The translations under genes and the position numbers were made by a program. The notes below the pieces were generated by a model. That model did no database searches. It saw nothing but the letters and a program-made list of their open reading frames with translations, and was not told where the DNA came from. This document shows, in pieces, positions 25,308 to 34,848 of a DNA stretch of 64,000 nucleotides (its first letter is position 1; each line of letters opens with the position of its first letter). Source of the DNA: Roseburia sp. (lineage in GTDB: Bacteria > Bacillota > Clostridia > Lachnospirales > Lachnospiraceae); contig JALEKJ010000062.1 in the NCBI GenBank assembly GCA_022771695.1, positions 124,001 to 188,000 of the forward strand. The letters run 5' to 3'.

Positions 25308-26333
25308 CTATCCCAACAATCGAATTGCCCCCATCATAACACTCGGCAGCATACAAAGAACCGCATATCCCCAGTTTTTTAACTTTCGCTGATATAGCAG
25401 AATCGGAAGCATTCCGACGCCCACCATAACCGTAATCATAAAAATGCCGCTTAGGGACATGGACACACCCGCAAATACAATTATCGCCAATACACACCAA
25501 TTGTACTTATTCTCTATCTCTTGTGCAATCATAATCAATGCCAGCAGCACCAGTGGCAGATATACATTCGCCAGCATCGATTTCGATTCCGCCATGCGGA
25601 CCCACAAAAAATATTCATTCAACTCCGACAATTCCCAGCACAACAAGCTCATTACCGCATGGATTCCAACGGTCCAAACGGCAACGGTACGTCTCGCATC
25701 GGATAAGCGGAAAGCAATCTCATAAATAATAAGGTTTACTGCGACAATTTCCAGAATACCTATCACTCTGTTAATTACAACCAGCGTATGCATTCCAAAG
25801 CACTTTGCCAAAACCGCAATCAACATCGGGTAACTGTCATTCCACTCAGTTGCATCCCCCACATAAAGTCCCGTATATGGACAATATTCATATACAGTAT
25901 CCGTATAGATTGCATTCAGAGCATGCCCATTATAGTAACTCGTATCATAATAGCTGGCGTATACCCTGTTATTCATGCCATATATCACCTGAACCACAAT
26001 CAATACAAGAAAAATTACCGTAATCATATCCGGCTTTTTCCACACAACCTTCGCACCTTCCGACTTGTTCCTCACATACCAGACTGCACTTGCCACTGTC
26101 AATATCAAAAAAACAGCAGCTTCCCAATATGCCAATGCATGAAAAGAGGTCTGCATCAGTTCCACCGGCAAATCCACGATTGCAAATATTGCCAGAAACA
26201 GAACAAATCCAAACAGCCACTGAAACTCCAGCCTATCCTCCCTATGAAATAATCTCAAAAATTGATTGCCCAATAACAGAAAAATAATGCTAAGAACTAT
26301 CAGCGCAATCGCGACACCCATATATGAATTCAT
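25308..26333 (-). CDS. Long membrane partner of a split GT-C-like pair (copy A)
   Basis: The 341-residue polytopic protein has about nine hydrophobic segments. The outside loop near residues 120-170 reads NNRVYASYYDTSYYNGHAL and then VYEYCPYTGLYVG, the best-conserved region shared with the paralogues. The chain ends in a hydrophobic segment with no soluble domain, as if cut, and the next gene supplies membrane segments and a soluble domain. Together the pair is about 610 residues, a usual GT-C length. No frameshift joins them: both genes have their own ribosome site and start. Confidence 0.74.
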   Translation of the reverse strand: MNSYMGVAIALIVLSIIFLLLGNQFLRLFHREDRLEFQWLFGFVLFLAIFAIVDLPVELMQTSFHALAYWEAAVFLILTVASAVWYVRNKSEGAKVVWKKPDMITVIFLVLIVVQVIYGMNNRVYASYYDTSYYNGHALNAIYTDTVYEYCPYTGLYVGDATEWNDSYPMLIAVLAKCFGMHTLVVINRVIGILEIVAVNLIIYEIAFRLSDARRTVAVWTVGIHAVMSLLCWELSELNEYFLWVRMAESKSMLANVYLPLVLLALIMIAQEIENKYNWCVLAIIVFAGVSMSLSGIFMITVMVGVGMLPILLYQRKLKNWGYAVLCMLPSVMMGAIRLLG

Positions 26334-26368
26334 ATTCAGAAAACTCCAATCCTCTCAATCACACAACG

Positions 26369-27361
26369 TTACCGTGCGAATGCCATTTTCACATCCTGCG
26401 CAAATTTTGTTTTCTCGCCCAAGATATACTCTCTATATTCCGCAAAGTCCTGATTAAGCACCTCGTAATCTGCTAAACACTCTTTCATCCGTTCTGTAAT
26501 CTCAGATACCGTCGCCATATCCTCATCAAACTTATACTTCTCCGGAATTCTTACATCCTCGTAATACTTTGCCGCGCCCCGTTTTCCCGTAATCACGATA
26601 CACCCGGAAACAGCAGCTTCCCTTGGGAACCGATCCTTTCCCGGATGATTACCAAAGTCAATATAGACCTTGCTTGTCTGCATCCGCTGCTGCACTTCCT
26701 CGGTGCTCATATTGATAAGCGGCACCCAGTTCAACTCCGGCGCAGCCGCAATCAATTTCTTCGTAAACGTAGCACCCTTTTTCGGATTATAAAGAATGAC
26801 ATCCTCTTTTTTCAGCCTCTTCTGGCTCTCATAATGTTCCAGATACACATCGTTGACATAATCAGAAAGATATACAATCCGGCTTTCTGGAATACCAATG
26901 CTTTTCACATATTCTATCGCATACTGTGACTGACACATATGAAGATTGGCCGATTGCACAAGCTTCGTCTTATCCTTAAGCTTTCCCCTAATACATGCCT
27001 TAAGTGCACTTTTTATTCCGCACAGTTTTTTTCTGTCTGCAAAACTGTTATGGATGAGATAGTTATCCACGCTAAGCCACCAGATATATTTCTGAATCGA
27101 CCGATATCGTTCCATCACCGTACAATAAATCTCCGGCACAACAAGAACATTTTCAGCGTAATCCTCAATATCCGCTTCCGTCCGATATGTGTCTGTATAG
27201 CAGGAAAACGCTTCATTCATGGCCTGCCCACTTTCCGGTATTTCCAGATACGTGATATATGCATTCTTTCCTATATGATTTAATTCTTTTACCAACTGAT
27301 GCAAAAGCTCGGTCCCACCGGTCTTTACATTGGCAGGACACAGTACATAAATACTTGCCAT
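26369..27361 (-). CDS. GT-B-type glycosyltransferase (GT4-like)
   Basis: This 330-residue protein has a GT-B architecture. The N-terminal donor-side start IYVLCPANVKTGGTELLHQL includes the Gly-Gly-Thr-Glu loop typical of GT4 enzymes. The C-terminal half has VILYNPKKG, STEEVQQRMQTSKVYIDFG and FPREAAVSGCIVI, where Glu may be the donor-binding residue. The ATG at 27361 follows GAGGATAG; a TTG at 27382 would extend it by seven residues. The donor sugar is unknown. Confidence 0.8.
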   Translation of the reverse strand: MASIYVLCPANVKTGGTELLHQLVKELNHIGKNAYITYLEIPESGQAMNEAFSCYTDTYRTEADIEDYAENVLVVPEIYCTVMERYRSIQKYIWWLSVDNYLIHNSFADRKKLCGIKSALKACIRGKLKDKTKLVQSANLHMCQSQYAIEYVKSIGIPESRIVYLSDYVNDVYLEHYESQKRLKKEDVILYNPKKGATFTKKLIAAAPELNWVPLINMSTEEVQQRMQTSKVYIDFGNHPGKDRFPREAAVSGCIVITGKRGAAKYYEDVRIPEKYKFDEDMATVSEITERMKECLADYEVLNQDFAEYREYILGEKTKFAQDVKMAFAR

Positions 27362-27365
27362 TCCT

Positions 27366-28805
27366 CTATCCTCGCTTGACAAATTTCCCCAATTCTTTTA
27401 ACATGCAATTTCGCAACGCAAGATTCACGGAGAAATAGACACCTACACCCACAAGCACTGCTACCGCCAGCCGTACGTAGATCCCAAGTTTTATCTGCAT
27501 AACAGCCCAGACTACAATTCCCATAACTGCTGTCGAGATGATTGTCTTTAAAATAATATCTTTATCCGCACGAATCGTTATGTATTTTCCTGCAAAAATC
27601 ACACTCAGTGCCGTCACAAGCGCCTCACTGATTACTGATGCGATTGCGGCGCCGTTCTGTTGATACACAGGAATAAAATACAGATTCATAAGAACATTGG
27701 ATACCGCTCCTTCAATCGTACAGAGCAGTAATTTTTTCTCCTCCCCGAACGTAAGCAATACCTGTGTTCCGAAAAGATTGCTAAATCCCAACGCCAATGT
27801 CAGCAGTGATGCAATTCTAAGCGTCTCACCCGCCGGTGCAAAGCTCTCGCCAAACAGCGCGACCATAAGAATATCCGAGGTCAGAAGCAAACCAACACAG
27901 CAAGGCAGGAAAAGAAAAAACATCACTTGAAATACCTTCTTCACAATCTCACTACACGCCTTATAGTCTCCCTGCATATAGTAAGTGCTAAGATGTGGCA
28001 ACAGCACCCCGCCGATTGCGGTGATAACCATGATTACAATCTTCACTAATTTCATCGCATTGGTATAGTAGCCTACATTTTCATCTGCACACATGACTCC
28101 AAGCATTGTCGTATCCAACATGGTATACAGCTCGATGGCAACCGTCGTTCCCAGCAAAATCAGAATCGGCTTCATATGCGGTCGCAGATTTAGCTTGCGA
28201 AGCTGAATGCGGATTCCAAACCGCCTTAGCTGCAGCATGTTAATCATATAATTAATTCCTGTCGTCAGACATATCACAAGCATATAGCGAATATAGTCCG
28301 CCTCTGTCCTTACAAGCAAAAATAATGCACAGAGTGACAAAAGCTTTATTACAAAACTCCTGATTGCAATATATCGAAACGCTTCCTGTCCCTGATAAAA
28401 CCACTCCACATTAAACGCATTAAAAAGAATGAGCAAGCCTGCCACCAGTGAAATTTCCCTGCGCGTCTGAAAATACGGCAGGCGAAAAACCAACGCATAG
28501 TATACCAATACGCAAGTCGCTGTAGACAAAAGATTAATCATGAACAGCTCTGAAAACACTTTGCTCGTCTGATTCTTATCCTGCCTCCTTCGTGCCACCT
28601 CGCGAATCCCATAGCTGGGAATTCCAAGTGAGGCAATCAACACAAAATACTGCGCAATATTCTGTGCATATGATACCTTTCCAACACCTCCCGCAAGCAA
28701 TACACGCGCAGTGTATGTTGCAGAAATCAGCGGAAAAAGCGCATCCAGCAGCTTATATACGACATTGTAAATCGAGTTTTTAAACAAAGTCCTGCTATCT
28801 GTCAC
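27366..28805 (-). CDS. wzx: Wzx-type polysaccharide flippase
   Basis: This is a membrane protein of 479 residues with about 14 hydrophobic segments and the conserved N terminus FKNSIYNVVYKLLDALFPLISATYTARVL split over two helices. It belongs to the MOP/PST flippases that move lipid-linked repeat units outward. GTG at 28805 is the likely start (AAGGAG 12 bases upstream). It lies in the same unit as a Wzy-like polymerase (36051) and a Wzz-like protein (39091), giving a full Wzx/Wzy route beside the ABC exporters. Confidence 0.9.
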   Translation of the reverse strand: MTDSRTLFKNSIYNVVYKLLDALFPLISATYTARVLLAGGVGKVSYAQNIAQYFVLIASLGIPSYGIREVARRRQDKNQTSKVFSELFMINLLSTATCVLVYYALVFRLPYFQTRREISLVAGLLILFNAFNVEWFYQGQEAFRYIAIRSFVIKLLSLCALFLLVRTEADYIRYMLVICLTTGINYMINMLQLRRFGIRIQLRKLNLRPHMKPILILLGTTVAIELYTMLDTTMLGVMCADENVGYYTNAMKLVKIVIMVITAIGGVLLPHLSTYYMQGDYKACSEIVKKVFQVMFFLFLPCCVGLLLTSDILMVALFGESFAPAGETLRIASLLTLALGFSNLFGTQVLLTFGEEKKLLLCTIEGAVSNVLMNLYFIPVYQQNGAAIASVISEALVTALSVIFAGKYITIRADKDIILKTIISTAVMGIVVWAVMQIKLGIYVRLAVAVLVGVGVYFSVNLALRNCMLKELGKFVKRG

Positions 28806-28808
28806 TGT

Positions 28809-29699
28809 CTATTCCCACTCCTTCATCAACTTCAAAAACTTTCGATAAGACTTCGCCACATTGGAAAAGTAAAAGATTTTCGCCGCACAAAAATCACTGT
28901 ACAGTATCTTCGTCGTCACCGCTTCCTTGTGCATGCAGACCACCTCCGGTGTATACAGCACGCGCATCCCCTTCTTCAGCGCCAGATAATAAAGGATTTC
29001 CTCCTCTGCATAAAGGAAAGTCCCATCCCAGAATCCCGCAAACTCAGAAAAAAAGTCTCTGGAGAATACCACGCAACAGCCATGTAACAATACGCCCTCC
29101 ATCTCTTCATCAACTCGTACATCCGCCGCAACAGACGCACCGTTTTCTTCTCTGGTCGTCACATGCTCCTTCCCCTCTACCAACTTCTTCAAATGAAAAA
29201 GCTTCATCAGGCGAAATGCAAACGCCTTGGCATAGGACACCGCTATCTGCTTGCGCATATACGGAATCGAATAGCTGCGTTCACGCGCCACTGGGTTAAA
29301 ATGCTGGGCACGGCTGGCATCAATAATATCACTGCCCAAAATTGCAAACGGCTTTCTATGATAAATTTCGACCAATTTCTCACAGTAATCCGATTGTTCA
29401 AAAATAATATCACTGTTTGCTGCCACGATAAAGTCAGGTAAAAAGTGCTCTCTGGCATAAGCAATACCCAAATTATTTCCTCTTGCGAACCCCAGATTTT
29501 CCTCCGCCGCAATGACATGCACTCTGTCCTCACCGTCAAAGTGAAGTCTAAGCTGTTCCTCACTGCCGTTACCAGAGCCATTGTCCACGATAACGATTCG
29601 GATATTCGGATAGCTCTGCGTAGCCAGAATTGATTCTGCACAGGCAATCGCTTCCTGATACGCCTTATAATTTAAGATAACAAAACTGATATTTCCCAT
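28809..29699 (-). CDS. Family 2 glycosyltransferase, rhamnosyltransferase-like
   Basis: The 296-residue GT2 enzyme shows ISFVILNYKAYQEAIACAES, IRIVIVDNGSGNGSEE, GFARGNNLGIAYAR and AANSDIIFE, the pattern of the WbbL/rhamnosyltransferase branch. A late EEEILYYLALKKG marks the acceptor side. I chose the ATG at 29699 because GGAG lies six bases upstream; the frame itself is open 29 codons further. Use of dTDP-rhamnose, made by the rml genes in this window, is plausible but unproven. Confidence 0.86.
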   Translation of the reverse strand: MGNISFVILNYKAYQEAIACAESILATQSYPNIRIVIVDNGSGNGSEEQLRLHFDGEDRVHVIAAEENLGFARGNNLGIAYAREHFLPDFIVAANSDIIFEQSDYCEKLVEIYHRKPFAILGSDIIDASRAQHFNPVARERSYSIPYMRKQIAVSYAKAFAFRLMKLFHLKKLVEGKEHVTTREENGASVAADVRVDEEMEGVLLHGCCVVFSRDFFSEFAGFWDGTFLYAEEEILYYLALKKGMRVLYTPEVVCMHKEAVTTKILYSDFCAAKIFYFSNVAKSYRKFLKLMKEWE

Positions 29700-29700
29700 A

Positions 29701-30522
29701 TTAAGCTCCTGAATATCTTGTCTTTGTTCCAAGAAGGATACGAACATACGGTGTGATAGAACGTACAATCGCTGTTCCCAGTCCAAAATTCTTGTGCAGG
29801 AAATGGAACCAATCCCTAAGCGGCAAGCCCTTTCTGCTTTCCTTTAACCGGATACGTTCCAGCCTCGGGAGTGTCTCATCCTGCCACGTCCCCTTAAGGC
29901 TTCCGTCATTACACTGTCCGACAAACTTTGGAAAGATACGGATGTCATATCCCAGCTTGTGAATTGCAAGACCATAATCGAAATCTCCGATGCTGTGCTG
30001 ATAATATGGGTCTATGGAAACCTGCATAAAAATATCGTGCGGAATAATGGCGCAATTCGCATTGAATGTATCAAAGTTCATATCTACCGCTTCCGGTCCG
30101 TACTTCTTGTATTTAATGCCCTGCACGTACTTAATTCCGCCATAGCTCATCTTCCCGTCATCGCCGCACATTGCGCCAACCATAACCGTATCCGGCTTTA
30201 AAAGCGGCAGCATCTCATCAAAAATACCCGGCACAAACTTGGTGTCGTCATTCATGAGCATATAATACTCATAATCCGGATGCTTCTGCTTCGCATGCTC
30301 AATTGCCTTGTGCATGCCGCGGTTCCAGAACAGACCGCCGTCGCCGTTCAACAGATCTATCTCATAAGGCAGGGATGTAAGCATCTCTGCCGTACCGTCT
30401 GTACTTCCGTCATTGACCACCACATAATCGAAGGTAACCTGCTCATTCTCTGCCAGAAGCTCCATGCTCTGTCTGGTCAATTCTTTTCTGTTATAACATG
30501 TAAAAATAGCTAATATCTTCAT
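29701..30522 (-). CDS. Family 2 glycosyltransferase
   Basis: This GT2 enzyme of 273 residues shows LAIFTCYNRKELTRQSMELL, YVVVNDGSTDGTAEML, NGDGGLFWNRGMHKAIEHA and the metal motif LMNDDTKFVPG. The combination resembles the GlfT/rhamnosyltransferase branch. The ATG at 30522 has GGGAG seven bases upstream. It ends one base before the next gene's start signal, and the genes around it are packed without gaps. Confidence 0.86.
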   Translation of the reverse strand: MKILAIFTCYNRKELTRQSMELLAENEQVTFDYVVVNDGSTDGTAEMLTSLPYEIDLLNGDGGLFWNRGMHKAIEHAKQKHPDYEYYMLMNDDTKFVPGIFDEMLPLLKPDTVMVGAMCGDDGKMSYGGIKYVQGIKYKKYGPEAVDMNFDTFNANCAIIPHDIFMQVSIDPYYQHSIGDFDYGLAIHKLGYDIRIFPKFVGQCNDGSLKGTWQDETLPRLERIRLKESRKGLPLRDWFHFLHKNFGLGTAIVRSITPYVRILLGTKTRYSGA

Positions 30523-30523
30523 A

Positions 30524-31624
30524 TCATTCTCCCATCGCTGTCTCAATGGCTTTTTTCAGATAAAATCCCTGCTGCAGTTGTCCGGCTACCAAAAGTGCCT
30601 GCGTGCGCAGCTTTTCAGTATCCGCCGCAGCAAGTTTTTCCGACATTTCACTTAAACGTTCGATTGTGATACCGCATCCGTTCTCACGCACAAAATGCGA
30701 CATTCCCGACTTGTTCCATACAATGACCGGAATTCCGCTTGCCAGATAAAGGGCGCATTTGTGAGAATTGTTATAGCGCAGGTATTCGCCCAAGCCTCCT
30801 GCAATCTCGTCCTTACCCTCTCCGTCCCACACCAGACCATAGTCCATGGTGCAGATTGCCTGCGGTATCTCATCGGAGGACAGCACACCATGGTAGTGGC
30901 ATTTATCTCCCTGTGCCTTCAAAAGCTCCTCCTGCTTTTCCTCATCCAGCTTTCCCCAGAGTTCCATCGAAATACCCTCCGGAACATCCATAAGTGGCAG
31001 AAATCCTGACTTGTTCAGATTTCCCGCAAATGCGATTCTTGTAACTTTCTGCCCTATCTCCCCCGCTTTCATCTCCTGCATCGCCGACACCGACTGCGTT
31101 CTTCGCTCTTCTAGCGCCTCACTCTGTTCTTTCGTCATCAGATAATCCCATACACCAACCGGCACAAGCTTTGCCTTCATGCCGATTTTCTGAAGCATCT
31201 CTTCGGTGCCATGATTTGGAATCAGCACGGTATCTGCCATGTCGACTACGGCAAGTTCTTCGCGCGCCTGCTCATCCATACAGGAAAGTTCGACATCTCC
31301 ATAGCGAAATGCATTGAGATCATTGATAAAACAAATCAGCTTATAATGCTTGACCTTCTGAACCCTCTTTAAAATGCGCACCTTCATGTGATTTTCCGGA
31401 ATCGAGTAGAATACCGCGCTTTCCTTTCCCACCGAAAAGAGCAAAAACAATACCAAATATGGCAAATCCAGAATCTTTATGAACTTATTACAGGATTTTG
31501 GTACGCTCCAGATAACCTTGCTTCCATATTCCGCCAATACCGCAAACACATCTCGCATCGCTTTCCCGGCGGCATCAAAGGTCTCCTCCCGTCTCTGATT
31601 TAACACATAGATTTGCTTTCTCAT
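30524..31624 (-). CDS. Gtf3/galactofuranosyltransferase-like GT-B enzyme
   Basis: The 366 residues follow the pattern of the Gtf3/beta-1,6-galactofuranosyltransferase-like group of bacterial GT-B enzymes. Evidence is VFYSIPENHM, KLICFINDLNAFRYG (the group usually has IHDI/INDL here), and the strong C-terminal block GGLGEYLRYNNSHKCALYL, SGIPVIVWNKSGM and NGCGITIERLSEM. The donor is unknown. It overlaps the epimerase stop by four bases, suggesting coupled translation. Confidence 0.8.
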   Translation of the reverse strand: MRKQIYVLNQRREETFDAAGKAMRDVFAVLAEYGSKVIWSVPKSCNKFIKILDLPYLVLFLLFSVGKESAVFYSIPENHMKVRILKRVQKVKHYKLICFINDLNAFRYGDVELSCMDEQAREELAVVDMADTVLIPNHGTEEMLQKIGMKAKLVPVGVWDYLMTKEQSEALEERRTQSVSAMQEMKAGEIGQKVTRIAFAGNLNKSGFLPLMDVPEGISMELWGKLDEEKQEELLKAQGDKCHYHGVLSSDEIPQAICTMDYGLVWDGEGKDEIAGGLGEYLRYNNSHKCALYLASGIPVIVWNKSGMSHFVRENGCGITIERLSEMSEKLAAADTEKLRTQALLVAGQLQQGFYLKKAIETAMGE

Positions 31625-32550
31625 GCTTCCTGTTCTCTCACCCAGTGTACATATCCGCGCACACCTTCTTCAAAATCAATCGTTTTTTGGTAACCAATCT
31701 TTTTTAACAGGCTGATATCTGCTCGCCAGTTCAGCGGATCCCCCGCCTTCGTCTCTCCTGAAAAAGATACGATATCCGCGCTCTCTCCCAGCTCTCTTGC
31801 ATAGATTTCTGCCAGATTACGGATAGACTCTTCCTCCCCGTTTGCCACGTTAAAGACCTCCTCCGGTCCATCGTAAGCAAGAATACATTTCATCGCCTGC
31901 AAGATGTCTGTTACATGAATAAAATCTCTGGTCTCATTTCCGGTTCCAAACAGCTTGATTTCACCGGCACTCTGATACTTCTGGTAAATATCCCAGAAAA
32001 TCTGCTTGCGCAGTCCATTGTTATTCGCAATCCCATAGGCTGAGAAGATTCGAATTGCACGAACCCGATAGCCATGTACCTGATTATAATAATGGCATAG
32101 GCGCTCGCACATCAGCTTGTGCAGTCCATATGGAGAAATCGGTGCAAGCTCATCCGTCTCCCGAATCGGCAACTGCTTGGGATTCCCATAGACTGCTGCA
32201 CTCGACATGAAAATAACCTTCGGGCGCTTCGCAATTCCCTGCAATGCAATTAGAAGCTGATATAAGCTATGCAAATTGCCGTCCAAATCCGCCATCGGAT
32301 TTACCACAGATGCACCCACATTCGCACTTCCCGCGCAGTGCAAAATCACATCCGGCTGCACATTCGTCACAATCATGGATAACTCTGCCGGGTTCTGTGA
32401 CATATTGCACTGATAGTAACGAACTGTATCGTCTGCTTCACAATATCGCGCTGCAATATCCATCCCGTGCACTTCATATTCATTTTCAAAATAATGAGCC
32501 GCGTTGCGGCCGATAAAGCCGTTCACGCCGGTAATTAGCAATTTTTTCAT
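31621..32550 (-). CDS. NAD-dependent nucleotide-sugar epimerase/dehydratase
   Basis: This is an extended SDR of 309 residues. It has LLITGVNGFIGRNAAHYF (NAD site), ILHCAGSANVGASV, the Ser of FMSSAAVYGNP, and YxxxK in PYGLHKLMCER. DFIHVTDILQAMKCIL and VFNVANGEE are shared with UDP-glucose 4-epimerase-like enzymes. It probably makes one of the sugar donors for the neighbouring transferases, for example UDP-galactose, but specificity cannot be read. Confidence 0.83.
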   Translation of the reverse strand: MKKLLITGVNGFIGRNAAHYFENEYEVHGMDIAARYCEADDTVRYYQCNMSQNPAELSMIVTNVQPDVILHCAGSANVGASVVNPMADLDGNLHSLYQLLIALQGIAKRPKVIFMSSAAVYGNPKQLPIRETDELAPISPYGLHKLMCERLCHYYNQVHGYRVRAIRIFSAYGIANNNGLRKQIFWDIYQKYQSAGEIKLFGTGNETRDFIHVTDILQAMKCILAYDGPEEVFNVANGEEESIRNLAEIYARELGESADIVSFSGETKAGDPLNWRADISLLKKIGYQKTIDFEEGVRGYVHWVREQEA

Positions 32551-32562
32551 CTACAAAGCCTC

Positions 32563-33744
32563 CTAACGGAACACGCGCTCCAACGCCTTAGAATATTCCT
32601 TCGCCTCGCGATACATATTGGCAATCCCTCGTTCCGTGTCTCCTGCAAACTCATCTGCGAGCTCCGTTTTTCCGGCTTCCATAGCCGTCTCCTCAATCAA
32701 CTCTGCCAGTTCCTTTGGATTATGCGGGTCAAAAAGTTTGCACTTCTCATTCTTCTGCTCCCGGTGCACCGGAATATCAGATAACAGTACCGTCTTGTCC
32801 AAAACCTTCGCATCCTCAAGCACAGTTCCCCAGCCCTCACACAGGGACGGCTGTACAAGGAACTTCGCATGTTTCATAATGCACAGTTGCTCCGTGCGGT
32901 CCACAAAACCGAGCAATCGGATAGAGTCCTTTACATCTTCGGCGCTCATAATCTCTTTTAACCGGTCGATATAATCCGGATTGCGGTAATCTTCGAGATT
33001 TCCGGTAAACACAAACTTATAATCACTAAGCGCTCCGCGTTTTTTGATTTCCTCGATTGCCTTTACCGCCACGATGTGATTTTTATGCTGCCAGAACTGA
33101 TTCGGCAGATAAATATAGTTCCCTTTTAAATCAAACTTCTCCGCAACTGCAGCCTCCATTTCCGGCGTAATCGCACGGATTTCCGGCTCAATATAAGATA
33201 CAAAATGTACGACCTCCACCTCACACCGATGCTCCGGATAGAAACGCTCTAGGTCATGTTTTGCATCATTGCTGCTTAAAACCATCGGATTGGTACTCAT
33301 CACCATCTCGGTATCCTTTGCCTGTTTCTGTGCAAGTTCTTCTTCCTGAAAGAACTCCGGCAATGTCCGGTGCTGAAAATCCGGTATCCAGAAAATTCCC
33401 TTTTTCTTAAAAAGACGTCCTATCCGGTTTAACTCAAGTGCATAACAATACTTCACACCATGCAACCAGATAAGGTTCATCTCATAGAGCATAAGCTTCC
33501 ACTTATTTGTCCCTTCATAAACTCTGATGTCCACGTGAACTTTACCCTTTAATTCTGCGCTTAGGTTTTCCTCGCGGAACGCATCAAAAATATCTGCATG
33601 TGCAGGATCAATCAGCACCACCATATCAAATTTATCGGTAATATTGGGATTCTGCAGGCAGGAGAACAGGATATTCTTAAGATAATACAATCCTCCAATC
33701 CAGCCTCTGTTGCCTAATCCATTGAATAAAATCTTTTTCTTCAT
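32563..33744 (-). CDS. Family 4 glycosyltransferase
   Basis: This GT-B enzyme of 393 residues has a clear GT4 donor domain: YLPNQFWQHKNHIVAVKAI, VFTGNLEDYRNPDYIDRL, IRLLGFVDRTEQLCIMKHA and VQPSLCEGWGTVLEDAKVL with the two Glu residues that hold the nucleotide sugar. The N-terminal FNGLGNRGWIGGLYYLKNI is the acceptor-side Gly-rich loop. Retaining chemistry is expected for the family. It is spaced four to 12 bases from both neighbours in one unit. Confidence 0.88.
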   Translation of the reverse strand: MKKKILFNGLGNRGWIGGLYYLKNILFSCLQNPNITDKFDMVVLIDPAHADIFDAFREENLSAELKGKVHVDIRVYEGTNKWKLMLYEMNLIWLHGVKYCYALELNRIGRLFKKKGIFWIPDFQHRTLPEFFQEEELAQKQAKDTEMVMSTNPMVLSSNDAKHDLERFYPEHRCEVEVVHFVSYIEPEIRAITPEMEAAVAEKFDLKGNYIYLPNQFWQHKNHIVAVKAIEEIKKRGALSDYKFVFTGNLEDYRNPDYIDRLKEIMSAEDVKDSIRLLGFVDRTEQLCIMKHAKFLVQPSLCEGWGTVLEDAKVLDKTVLLSDIPVHREQKNEKCKLFDPHNPKELAELIEETAMEAGKTELADEFAGDTERGIANMYREAKEYSKALERVFR

Positions 33745-33747
33745 CCT

Positions 33748-34848
33748 TTATCTCTTTTCCAGAACATGGCGAAGCGCCTCAATACATCCTTTTGATACCT
33801 CTTCAAAAGAAAATTCCTGCGCTTTTTTATAGCTGGCACTTCCCATCTGCTCTAATCTGCCTTCTGTAAAGATACGCTCGATTGCCTCTGCGAAGCTCTC
33901 TGTATCCTCTGGGTCCACGATATAGCCGTTTTCTCCCTCTATCACCAAGTCCCTCGCACCGTCTGCATATTTCGAGGAAATCACCGGCAATGACGCACAC
34001 ATCGCCTCTAAAATAACCAGACCAAAGCAATCCTCTCTGGTCGGCAGAATAAATACATCCGAATTCTTATAAAGCTCCCGAAGCGGTTCGCCTTCCACAT
34101 ATCCCATAAAGGTCACGCGATCATTCATTCCAAGCGCTGCAATCTGTTCTTTTAACAGAGCTTCCTCCTGTCCCACACCTACGATGACAAGCTTAATATC
34201 ATCGGAGGTCTTTGCCAATGCAGGCATCAGCAGGTCCAAACCCTTTCTCTGAATCAGGCTGCCGACATAAATCAACTGCTTTGCATCATAGCGTTCTTTC
34301 TTCGCCAGATACTTCGTAATATCTACCGTCAGATAAGACAGGAAGCACCGATTTGGATCCGCCCCATACGCTATCTGCGTTTCCCGCGACGCGGTACTGC
34401 TTGCGACAAATGCCGCGGCACGCTTGATGATATAGCTGCGCGACATGCGCTGTACTTTACCAATATTTTTTTCGGAGTTTAGCGTGCCATCCGTCCAACT
34501 GATAAACGGCACGTTCTTCTTCTGACACCAGTGCACTGCCCGCAGGATGGTAGGATTATATTCCATCGCAAATACAATATCCGGGCGAATCTCGTTTAAT
34601 GTTTTCTCCACGCCTGTCGGGATATAGACATAACGATCATCAAAACGCTTGCGAATAATTAATGTCTTTGATTTTAGGAATGTGTAGTGTTCCAATTTTT
34701 CCATCTCCACACTCCATTTGCGGCACTCCATATCCGCTGCCGAAAAGATAACATGAAATTCATATTCCGGGTAATTCTTTTGCAGATACGAAAAAAAGTC
34801 CACGCGATACGGAGATGGCACATTCGTAATAAATACAGCTTTTATCAT
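33748..34848 (-). CDS. Family 4 glycosyltransferase
   Basis: The 366-residue GT4 enzyme opens with AVFITNVPSPYRVDFFSYL, an acceptor-domain start shared by many capsule transferases. The donor domain shows IYVGSLIQRKGLDLLMPAL, VTFMGYVEGEPLRELYKNS and LPTREDCFGLVILEAMCA with the E-x7-E pair. It overlaps the next upstream GT4 gene by four bases, which favours coupled translation. Confidence 0.9.
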   Translation of the reverse strand: MIKAVFITNVPSPYRVDFFSYLQKNYPEYEFHVIFSAADMECRKWSVEMEKLEHYTFLKSKTLIIRKRFDDRYVYIPTGVEKTLNEIRPDIVFAMEYNPTILRAVHWCQKKNVPFISWTDGTLNSEKNIGKVQRMSRSYIIKRAAAFVASSTASRETQIAYGADPNRCFLSYLTVDITKYLAKKERYDAKQLIYVGSLIQRKGLDLLMPALAKTSDDIKLVIVGVGQEEALLKEQIAALGMNDRVTFMGYVEGEPLRELYKNSDVFILPTREDCFGLVILEAMCASLPVISSKYADGARDLVIEGENGYIVDPEDTESFAEAIERIFTEGRLEQMGSASYKKAQEFSFEEVSKGCIEALRHVLEKR

